In this document: piece by piece, positions 1 through 10,007 of the stretch
Layout: every line of letters begins with the position of its first letter
Numbering within the stretch: the stretch's first letter is position 1
Origin: Rubritepida sp.
Lineage (GTDB): Bacteria > Pseudomonadota > Alphaproteobacteria > Acetobacterales > Acetobacteraceae
Length of the DNA: 11,906 nt
Direction: 5' to 3'
NCBI GenBank assembly: GCA_007129145.1
Contig: SKWC01000382.1
Span: 1-11,906, forward strand
Notes under the pieces: model-generated
The model's database searches: none
What the model saw: the letters and a program-made list of their open reading frames with translations, nothing else
Told to the model about the DNA's origin: nothing
Position numbers and translations under genes: made by a program

Positions 1-2
1 CG

Positions 3-596
3 ATCGGCGCCGAGGCGGCGAGCGAAAGCCGCTACGCCCGCAGCAAGGCGGCCGGCGAGGCCGGGCTGCTGGCCGCCTTCCCGAAGGCCACCGTCCTGCG
101 CCCCTCGATCGTGTTCGGGCCCGGCGACGGCTTCTTCAACCGCTTCGGCCAGATGGCCATGCTGCTGCCCTTCATGCCGGTGATCAGCGGCGACACCCGC
201 TTCCAGCCGGTCTTCGTGGGTGATGTGGCGGATGCGGTGATGGCCGCGCTGGCCCATGAGGACGCGGCCGGCCGCATCTATGAGCTGGGCGGGCCGCGCG
301 CCTGGACCTTCCGCGAATTGCTGGCCTTCATCCTGAAGGAAACGCGCCGCCGCCGGCCGCTGGTCGAGTTCCCGCCCGGGCTGGCGCGGCTGCAGGCGCG
401 CGTCATGGAACTCCTGCCCAATCCGGCGCTGACGCGCGACCAGCTGATCCTGCTGCAGAAGGACAATGTGGTGGCCGAGGGCGCGCTGACGCTGAAGGAC
501 CTGGGCATCACCCCGCAGTCGGTCGAGGCGCTGGTGCCGGCGCAGTTGGCGCGCTTCCGGCCCGGGGGCGACCGGCGCAACCGCGGGGAGAAATAA
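3..596 (+). CDS. NDUFA9-like extended SDR (complex I NDUFA9 subunit family), 3' part
   Basis: This is the C-terminal 197 residues of an NAD(P)-dependent epimerase/dehydratase-like protein; the start and the N-terminal Rossmann nucleotide-binding glycine motif lie outside the window. The reading frame is open from base 3. A YxxxK motif (YARSK, residues 11-15 of the fragment) is the SDR catalytic pair. It is followed by LRPSIVFGPGDGFFNR, typical of atypical extended SDRs of the NDUFA9/NmrA type, and by FQPVFVGDVADAV. The C-terminal stretch LTRDQLILLQKDN and the ending LVPAQLARFRP fit the bacterial 'complex I NDUFA9 subunit family' group. In mitochondria NDUFA9 is an accessory subunit of complex I that binds NADPH. 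In bacteria the role is uncertain and may be a stand-alone oxidoreductase acting on quinone or lipid-type substrates. The TAA stop is followed by a 225-bp gap before gltD, so it is probably a separate transcription unit. Family assignment is good; function is inferred. Confidence 0.85.
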   Translation: MGAEAASESRYARSKAAGEAGLLAAFPKATVLRPSIVFGPGDGFFNRFGQMAMLLPFMPVISGDTRFQPVFVGDVADAVMAALAHEDAAGRIYELGGPRAWTFRELLAFILKETRRRRPLVEFPPGLARLQARVMELLPNPALTRDQLILLQKDNVVAEGALTLKDLGITPQSVEALVPAQLARFRPGGDRRNRGEK

Positions 597-598
597 GG

Positions 599-645
599 CC
601 GATCCGGACATTTTGATCGGGTGAAGCTTTCCCAGTCATTTCACC
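599..645. repeat. Two adjoining short inverted repeats after the NDUFA9-like gene
   Basis: CCGATC (599-604) pairs with GATCGG (615-620) across a 10-base loop. GGTGAA (620-625) pairs with TTCACC (640-645) across 14 bases; the two share base G620. They begin 2 bp after the upstream stop codon. The first could be a weak transcription terminator, but no T-run follows it. The second has the shape of a dimeric regulator operator. A weak promoter-like pair also lies here (TTGATC at 613-618, 17-bp spacer, TCATTT at 636-641) and could serve gltD. None of these is strong alone. Confidence 0.3.
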
Positions 646-741
646 TCCGCATGGCCTGAAGGGTATTAAGGCAGTACAGCTGACCTTTCGGCGTATTTTC
701 CGCTTGGCAAGCCCCGCGGTGTCGGCTATGCGCCCATCCTC

Positions 742-766
742 CGGAGGGAGCCGCGCGCTCCCTCCG
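742..766 (+). promoter_or_regulatory. Perfect 10-bp GC-rich hairpin in the gltD leader
   Basis: CGGAGGGAGC (742-751) and GCTCCCTCCG (757-766) are exact reverse complements separated by the 5-base loop CGCGC. The stem ends 55 bases before the gltD ATG. There is no T-tract after it, so a standard intrinsic terminator of the upstream gene is unlikely. The 5' arm contains GGAGG and the 3' arm a CTCCCTCC anti-Shine-Dalgarno-like stretch, so in RNA it could affect translation or stability of the gltDB message. As DNA it could be an operator. The inverted repeat is seen directly; any role is inference. Confidence 0.5.
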
Positions 767-821
767 CCTCCGATCCTCTTGCCGATCGCTGTTCCCAATC
801 GCCCTTTCCTGGGGAAACGCC

Positions 822-2258
822 ATGACCGAGCGCATGTTGCAATTCGTCCGCCTGCAGCAGCAGACGCCGGACAAACGCCCGGCCAGCGCGCGTCGGGAGG
901 ACTTCCAGGAGATCTACGACCGCTTCGACCCGGAGCGCGCCAAGGAGCAGGCCAGCCGCTGCAGCCAGTGCGGCGTCCCCTTCTGCCAGGTCCATTGCCC
1001 GCTGCAGAACAACATCCCCGACTGGCTCAAGCTCACCGCCGAAGGCCGCATGGAGGAGGCCTATGAGGTCGCCTCGGCCACCAACACCTTCCCCGAGATC
1101 TGCGGCCGCGTCTGCCCGCAGGACCGGCTGTGCGAAGGCAATTGCGTGATCGAGAAGGGCTTCGAGAGCGTCACCATCGGCAGCGTCGAGAAATACATCG
1201 TGGACACCGCCTGGGAGAATGGCTGGATCAAGCCGCCGACCCCCTCGCGGGAGCTGCCGCACAGCATCGGCATCATCGGCGCCGGCCCGGCCGGGCTGGC
1301 GGCGGCCGAGCGGCTGCGCGTGCAGGGCTTTCAGGTGCATGTGTATGACCGCTACGACCGCGTCGGCGGGCTGATGATCTACGGCATCCCCAACTTCAAG
1401 CTCGAGAAGGAGGTGGTGCTGCGCCGCTGGGAGCAATACGCGGCCGGCGGCATCCATTTCCACATGAACACCGCCGTGGGCCGGGACGTGACCCTGGCCG
1501 AGCTGCGCGCCCGGCATGACGCGATCTTCATCGCCACCGGCGTGTACAAGGCGCGCGACGTCGCGCTTCCGGGCAGCGAGATGGATGGCGTGGTGCCCGC
1601 GCTGGACTACCTCACCACCTCGAACCGGCAGAACCTGGGCGATGCCGTGCCGGCCTATGACAGCGGGGCGCTGAACGCCGCCGGCCGCGATGTCGTGGTG
1701 ATCGGCGGCGGCGACACCGCCATGGATTGCGTGCGCACCGCGGTGCGCCAGGGCGCCAAGTCGGTCACCTGCCTCTACCGCCGCGACAAGGCGAACATGC
1801 CCGGCTCGATGCGCGAGGTGCACAACGCCGAGGAGGAGGGCGTGCGCTTCCTCTGGCTCTCGGCGCCGGAGGCCTTCCTGGGCGCGGATGCGGTGACAGG
1901 GGTGCGCGCCATCCGCATGCATCTGGGCCTGCCCGACGCCACCGGCCGCCAGCAGGTGGCCCCCATCGAGGGCAGCCATTTCGTCGTCCCCGCCACTCTG
2001 GTGATCAAGGCGCTGGGCTTCGACCCCGAGGCGCTGCCCGCGATGTTCGACGAACCCGCGCTGACGGTCACGCGCTGGGGCACGCTGAAGGTGGACCACC
2101 GCAGCATGATGACCGCGCTGCCCGGCGTCTTCGCCGGCGGCGACATCGTCCGCGGCGCCTCGCTGGTGGTGTGGGGCATCCGCGACGGCCGCGACGCGGC
2201 CGAGCAGATCGCGCAATACGTGCTGAACAAGGCCGAAGTGCCGCAGGCGGCGGAGTGA
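822..2258 (+). CDS. gltD: Glutamate synthase (NADPH) small subunit
   Basis: GltD is the beta subunit of bacterial NADPH-GOGAT. It oxidises NADPH on FAD and passes electrons through 4Fe-4S clusters to the FMN and 3Fe-4S centre of GltB, in the cytoplasm. The 478-residue length is normal for the family. The N-terminal cluster domain shows C47, C50, C55, C59 and C94, C98, C104, C108. The FAD Rossmann motif GAGPAG is at 153-158, the conserved MIYGIPNFKLEKEV stretch at 185-198, the NADPH-site motif GGGDTAMD at 295-302, and the C-terminal FAD-binding segment FAGGDIVRGASLVVWG at 437-452. ATG at 822 is preceded by GGGGAAA (811-817), and the first residues look native. gltB follows after 5 bp (its ATG) or overlaps (alternative GTG), so the two are cotranscribed. 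The gltD-gltB order is the reverse of the E. coli gltBD order. The protein ends in EVPQAAE, as GltB does. Confidence 0.97.
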   Translation: MTERMLQFVRLQQQTPDKRPASARREDFQEIYDRFDPERAKEQASRCSQCGVPFCQVHCPLQNNIPDWLKLTAEGRMEEAYEVASATNTFPEICGRVCPQDRLCEGNCVIEKGFESVTIGSVEKYIVDTAWENGWIKPPTPSRELPHSIGIIGAGPAGLAAAERLRVQGFQVHVYDRYDRVGGLMIYGIPNFKLEKEVVLRRWEQYAAGGIHFHMNTAVGRDVTLAELRARHDAIFIATGVYKARDVALPGSEMDGVVPALDYLTTSNRQNLGDAVPAYDSGALNAAGRDVVVIGGGDTAMDCVRTAVRQGAKSVTCLYRRDKANMPGSMREVHNAEEEGVRFLWLSAPEAFLGADAVTGVRAIRMHLGLPDATGRQQVAPIEGSHFVVPATLVIKALGFDPEALPAMFDEPALTVTRWGTLKVDHRSMMTALPGVFAGGDIVRGASLVVWGIRDGRDAAEQIAQYVLNKAEVPQAAE

Positions 2259-2263
2259 CGGAA

Positions 2264-6778
<4,515 letters not shown>

Positions 6779-6824
6779 CCGGCGTCTCCTTCACGGCCGC
6801 GGGGGGCGGTGGCATAGATGCGGC

Positions 6825-7493
6825 GTGCGCATCCTCCACCACCTCCCGCTCTCGCCCTTCTCGCGCAAGGTGCGCCTCGTGCTGGCCGAGAAGCGCATCC
6901 CCTTCGAGCTGAAGCTGGAGCGCGTCTGGGAACGGCGCGAGGCCTTCCTGGCCATGAATCCCGCCGGCACCGTCCCCGTGCTGGTCGAGGAGAACGGCCT
7001 CGTGCTCGCGGACAGCTACGCGATCTGCGAATACCTGGACGAGGCCTATCCCGACCGCCCGCTGGTCGGCCGCACCCTGGCCGAGCGCGCCGAGGTGCGC
7101 CGCCTGGTCGCCTGGTTCGACACCCGCTTCGCCGAGGAAGTCACCCGCAAGCTGGTGCATGAGCGCCACATGAAGCGGCTGCTTGGCCTGGGCCATCCGG
7201 ACGGCGCCGCCATCCGCGCGGGCTATGCGAACCTGAAGCCGCATCTGGAGGTGATCGGCTGGCTGGCCGAGCAGCGCCCCTGGCTCGCGGGGCAGAACCT
7301 CAGCCTCGCGGATTTCGCGGCGGCCGCGCATCTCTCGGCGCTGGACTACGGCAATGATGTGAATTGGGAGGAAAACCCGGCGGTGCGCGACTGGTACAGC
7401 CGGGTGAAGTCACGCCCCGCCTTCCGCCCGCTGCTGGCCGATCGCGTCAGCGGCCTGGAGCCGCCGCCGCACTACGCCGACCTGGATTTCTGA
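6825..7493 (+). CDS. fzlA: GST-fold protein, probable FtsZ-binding protein FzlA
   Basis: A 222-residue protein with glutathione S-transferase architecture. The thioredoxin-like N-domain has LSPFSRKVRLVL at 9-20, NPAGTVPVL at 45-53 (with the cis-proline), and DSYAICEYL at 63-71, where GSTs bind the glutamyl part of glutathione. The all-alpha C-domain has NLSLADFAAAAHLSALDY at 158-175. Features I associate with FzlA, the GST-like alphaproteobacterial protein that binds and curves FtsZ filaments and promotes constriction, are the EEVTRKLVHERHMKR stretch (104-118) and the terminal HYADLDF. This naming is from memory; a generic GST is the alternative. GTG at 6825 is the only reasonable start: it is in frame immediately before the first beta strand. 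The gene lies 46 bp after gltB with no clear terminator between them and a poor ribosome site, so it could be read through from gltDB or have its own weak promoter. It converges with the LOG gene, with 6 bp between stops. Confidence 0.75.
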   Translation: MRILHHLPLSPFSRKVRLVLAEKRIPFELKLERVWERREAFLAMNPAGTVPVLVEENGLVLADSYAICEYLDEAYPDRPLVGRTLAERAEVRRLVAWFDTRFAEEVTRKLVHERHMKRLLGLGHPDGAAIRAGYANLKPHLEVIGWLAEQRPWLAGQNLSLADFAAAAHLSALDYGNDVNWEENPAVRDWYSRVKSRPAFRPLLADRVSGLEPPPHYADLDF

Positions 7494-7499
7494 CGCGCC

Positions 7500-8240
7500 T
7501 CAGCGCCGCGGGCTGGACGGCTCCTTCGCGGCGATGACCTCCCATGCGGCCTCGGCGTCATCCACGAAATCCAGCAGCGCCAGGTCCTCGGGGCCGATCA
7601 GCCCGGCCTCCAGGAAACCCTCCCAGCGGATCAGCCCGCGCCAGTAGGCCTGGTCCACCAGCACCACCGGCACCGGCGCGGTGCGCTCCGTCTGGCGCAG
7701 CGTCAGGATCTCGAACACCTCGTCCATCGTGCCGAAGCCGCCGGGGAAGACCACCAGCGCCCGCGCCCGCATGGCGAAATGCAGCTTGCGGATGGCGAAG
7801 TAGTGGAAGTTGAAGGTCAGCCCCGGCGTGGAGTAGCGGTTGGGATACTGCTCCTGCGGGAGGCGGATGTTGAAGCCGATGCTGGGCGCGCCCACGTCAT
7901 GCGCGCCGCGGTTGGCGGCCTCCATGATCCCCGGCCCGCCGCCGGTGGCGATGACATTGTCGCGCCAGCCATCCACCGGCGCCAGCGCCCCGCCGCGCTC
8001 GGAGGCGATGCGCGCGAAGCGCCGCGCCTGCGCATACCAGCGCGGATGATCGCCGGGCCCGTCCTCGCGCACGCGGGCGCCGCCGAACACCACGATGGTG
8101 GAGGCGATGCGCGCGCTGCGCAGCGCCTCGTCGGCCTTCATCGCCTCGACCTGCAGCCGCACCCCGCGCATCGCGGGGCTCAGCAGGAAGTCGCGATCGA
8201 ACAGCGGCAGGCGGAACGCCGTCTTGTCGTCGTCATCCAT
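7500..8240 (-). CDS. LOG-family (TIGR00730-type) nucleotide phosphoribohydrolase
   Basis: A 246-residue Rossmann-like protein of the family once misnamed 'lysine decarboxylase'. Characterised LOG enzymes cleave nucleoside 5'-monophosphates, classically cytokinin ribotides, to free base and ribose 5-phosphate. Diagnostic motifs are IVVFGGARV at 49-57, GGGPGIMEAANRG at 100-112 and PGGFGTMDE at 166-174; the last two form the nucleotide and active-site region with the catalytic Arg/Glu pair of the family. The first 45 or so residues before the first strand are an extension compared with the short plant-type LOG proteins. ATG at 8240 is preferred: a GGAGG lies 11 bases upstream, and extending further would overlap the divergent gene and encode unconvincing sequence. 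The gene is divergent from the beta-CASP nuclease gene (82 bp between starts), which does not reveal its substrate. Whether it makes cytokinin or acts in nucleotide salvage cannot be told from sequence. Confidence 0.9.
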   Translation of the reverse strand: MDDDDKTAFRLPLFDRDFLLSPAMRGVRLQVEAMKADEALRSARIASTIVVFGGARVREDGPGDHPRWYAQARRFARIASERGGALAPVDGWRDNVIATGGGPGIMEAANRGAHDVGAPSIGFNIRLPQEQYPNRYSTPGLTFNFHYFAIRKLHFAMRARALVVFPGGFGTMDEVFEILTLRQTERTAPVPVVLVDQAYWRGLIRWEGFLEAGLIGPEDLALLDFVDDAEAAWEVIAAKEPSSPRR

Positions 8241-8322
8241 CGGCTTGGCGGCCTCCCCCCGCCGCGCCCATGATGCGCCGGGGAACGCCGTCGGCAAGAC
8301 CGCGGCCCCTGGAGGAACGCGC

Positions 8323-9888
8323 ATGGCTGTCGAACTGGCCTTCCACGGGGCCGCCCGCACCGTCACCGGATCATGCCTGCACATCACCACGCAACGGGCG
8401 CGGATCCTGGTGGATTGCGGCATGTTCCAGGGTCCCAAGACCCTGAAATCGCTGAACTACGAGCCCTTCCCCTTCGACCCCGCCGCGGTGGATGCCGTGC
8501 TTCTGACGCATGCCCACATCGACCACAGCGGCCTGCTGCCGCGCCTGGTGAAGGAGGGCTTCCGCGGCGAGATCCACGCCACCGAGGCGACCATCGCGCT
8601 GTGCTCCTGCCTGCTGCCCGACTCGGGCCACATCCAGGAAAGCGAGGTGCGGATGTTGAACCGCCGCAACCGCCGCCGCTTCCGCGACCGCGACTCGCTG
8701 CAGCCGATCTATGGCGCGGCCGATGCCGAGGCCGCGCTGGAAGCCTTCCGCCCGGTCGAATACGACCACTGGATCACCCCCTGCCCGGGGCTGCGCGCGC
8801 GCTACTGGAATGCCGGGCACATGCTGGGCTCGGCCTCCATCGAGATCGAGGTGGAGGGGATGCGGCTGCTGGTCTCGGGCGACATCGGCCCCGATGCCGG
8901 CACGCTGCACCCGCCGCCCGAGGGGCCGTCCGGCGGGCTGGACCACATCATCGTCGAGAGCACCTATGGCGACGAGGACCGCGCCCCCGTCACCCCCGAG
9001 GACCGCCGCGCCGCCCTGGCCGCGCTGCTGAACGAGGCGGCGGCGAATGACGGCGCCTTCCTGATCCCGAGCTTCGCGGTGGAGCGCGCGCAGGAGGTGG
9101 TGCTCGACCTCGTGCTGCTGATGCAGCGCGGCGCGGTGCCGGGCGTGCCCATCAACATGGACAGCCCGCTCGCCACCCGCGCCAGCCGCGTCTTCGACCG
9201 CTTCGCCCACAGCACCGAGGAGGGGGATGCGCTGCGCGCCGCGCTGGCCTCGCACCGCCTCGTGCATGTCGAGAGCGGGGAAGCGAGCCGCCGCCTCGCG
9301 CGCCACAAGGGCTTCCACATCGTCATCGCCGGTTCGGGCATGTGCGACGCGGGGCGCATCCGCACCCACCTCAAGGCCCGGCTGTGGGACAGGCGCGCGG
9401 TGGTGGCGCTGGTCGGCTTCCAGGCCGCCGGCACGCTGGGCCGCCTGCTGGACGATGGCGCGGGCCGCGTGCGCATCCAGGGCGACACGGTGGAGGTGGC
9501 CGCGCGCATCGCCCGCATCGAGGGCTACTCGGGCCATGCCGACCAGCCCGAGATCGAGGCCTGGCTGAAGGCGCGCGGGCCGGTCGCCGGCGCCACCTTC
9601 CTGGTGCATGGCGAGCCGGAGGCCATGGCCGGGCTGGCCGGGCGGGTCGAAGGAAGGGTCGAGCAGCCGCTGCTCGATGCGCGCTACCGGCTGGAGGCCG
9701 GCCAGCCGCCCGTCCTGCTGCCCGTGGCCGAGGCCCGGCGCGTCGAGCCCGAGGCGGTGGGCCTGCCCGACTGGCACAATGAGCGCGCGGCGCTGCTGCT
9801 GGGCATCGAGGAGGCGCTGGAGAAGGCGCCCGACAAGGCGACGCGCGCCGCGCTGCTGTCGCGGCTGCGCGCGGCGCTGCACGTCTGA
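8323..9888 (+). CDS. Beta-CASP metallo-beta-lactamase, probable RNA-processing nuclease
   Basis: A 521-residue cytoplasmic protein of the CPSF73/Ysh1-like beta-CASP group. The metal site is complete: HAHIDH (H63, H65, D67, H68), H166 in AGHMLGS, D187 in SGDIGP, and the distal H405 in GYSGHAD. Beta-CASP signatures are ESTYGDE from E212, the IPSFAVERAQE segment near 248-258, MDSPLA near 279-284 and AGSGMCDAGRI near 336-346. Family members are endo- or 5'-3' exoribonucleases; bacterial members outside RNase J are mostly uncharacterised. No KH domain is visible. After the RMMBL part (ending about residue 440) there is a tail of about 80 residues, ending in a charged, Ala-rich predicted helix. ATG 8323 is supported by GGAGGA at 8311-8316 with 6-base spacing; upstream in-frame sequence overlaps the divergent LOG gene and is rejected. 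RNA substrate unknown; DNA cannot be excluded. Confidence 0.92.
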   Translation: MAVELAFHGAARTVTGSCLHITTQRARILVDCGMFQGPKTLKSLNYEPFPFDPAAVDAVLLTHAHIDHSGLLPRLVKEGFRGEIHATEATIALCSCLLPDSGHIQESEVRMLNRRNRRRFRDRDSLQPIYGAADAEAALEAFRPVEYDHWITPCPGLRARYWNAGHMLGSASIEIEVEGMRLLVSGDIGPDAGTLHPPPEGPSGGLDHIIVESTYGDEDRAPVTPEDRRAALAALLNEAAANDGAFLIPSFAVERAQEVVLDLVLLMQRGAVPGVPINMDSPLATRASRVFDRFAHSTEEGDALRAALASHRLVHVESGEASRRLARHKGFHIVIAGSGMCDAGRIRTHLKARLWDRRAVVALVGFQAAGTLGRLLDDGAGRVRIQGDTVEVAARIARIEGYSGHADQPEIEAWLKARGPVAGATFLVHGEPEAMAGLAGRVEGRVEQPLLDARYRLEAGQPPVLLPVAEARRVEPEAVGLPDWHNERAALLLGIEEALEKAPDKATRAALLSRLRAALHV

Positions 9889-9902
9889 AGGCGCGCGCCG
9901 CA

Positions 9903-9921
9903 CCTTGCCGAAGTGGCAGGG
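9903..9921 (+). terminator. Possible weak hairpin terminator after the beta-CASP gene
   Basis: CCTTGCC (9903-9909) can pair with GGCAGGG (9915-9921) over the loop GAAGT, seven pairs including one G-U, starting 15 bases after the stop. No T-run follows, so intrinsic termination is uncertain. It may simply separate the beta-CASP unit from the bchE promoter. Confidence 0.3.
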
Positions 9922-9937
9922 ATCGCGCGCATTCCGC

Positions 9938-9951
9938 TTGCGTCACATCAA
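9938..9951 (+). promoter_or_regulatory. FNR/CRP-family-like binding site upstream of bchE
   Basis: TTGCGTCACATCAA matches the FNR consensus TTGAT-N4-ATCAA at 8 of 10 defined bases, with a perfect right half-site (ATCAA). The left half TTGCG resembles the NnrR/Dnr half-site, so another FNR-family regulator is possible. Its centre (9944.5) lies about 42 bp upstream of the start site implied by the -10-like TAGCCT, the spacing of class II activated promoters. In Rhodobacter, FnrL is known to control bchE, which makes the position meaningful. Regulation here is inferred. Confidence 0.5.
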
Positions 9952-9974
9952 GGTTGCGCGGGAAGGCCGGCACC

Positions 9975-9980
9975 TAGCCT
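9975..9980 (+). promoter_or_regulatory. Candidate -10 element of bchE
   Basis: TAGCCT is the best -10-like hexamer between the putative FNR box and the bchE start, implying transcription from about 9986-9987 and a leader of roughly 21 bases. A TTGCGC at 9954-9959 is a possible but short-spaced (15 bp) -35. The match is weak, as expected for an activator-dependent promoter. Confidence 0.3.
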
Positions 9981-10007
9981 GCCCGCGCATTCCGATGGAG
10001 AGACGCG

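Noticed and set aside
597..821. Sigma-54 promoter for gltD (GG-N10-GC)
   Set aside because: No convincing TGGCAC-N5-TTGC match; TTGGCAAG near 705 lacks the -12 element.
1727..2263. Extension of gltB upstream into gltD
   Set aside because: The frame is open, but the translation is Arg/Pro/Gly-rich shadow of gltD; the family N-terminus and a Shine-Dalgarno site place the start at 2264.
8225..8240. DDDDK at residues 2-6 of the LOG protein, resembling an enterokinase site
   Set aside because: Natural acidic start sequence; chance resemblance with no biological meaning here.
8241..8438. Longer N-terminus for the LOG protein
   Set aside because: It would overlap the divergent beta-CASP gene and encodes no conserved sequence; ATG 8240 has a GGAGG upstream.
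9890..9899. Perfect palindrome GGCGCGCGCC just after the beta-CASP stop
   Set aside because: No loop space for a hairpin and easily formed by chance at this GC content.
8371..9903. A 510-codon minus-strand open frame opposite the beta-CASP gene
   Set aside because: Same shadow pattern; the plus-strand protein has complete catalytic motifs.
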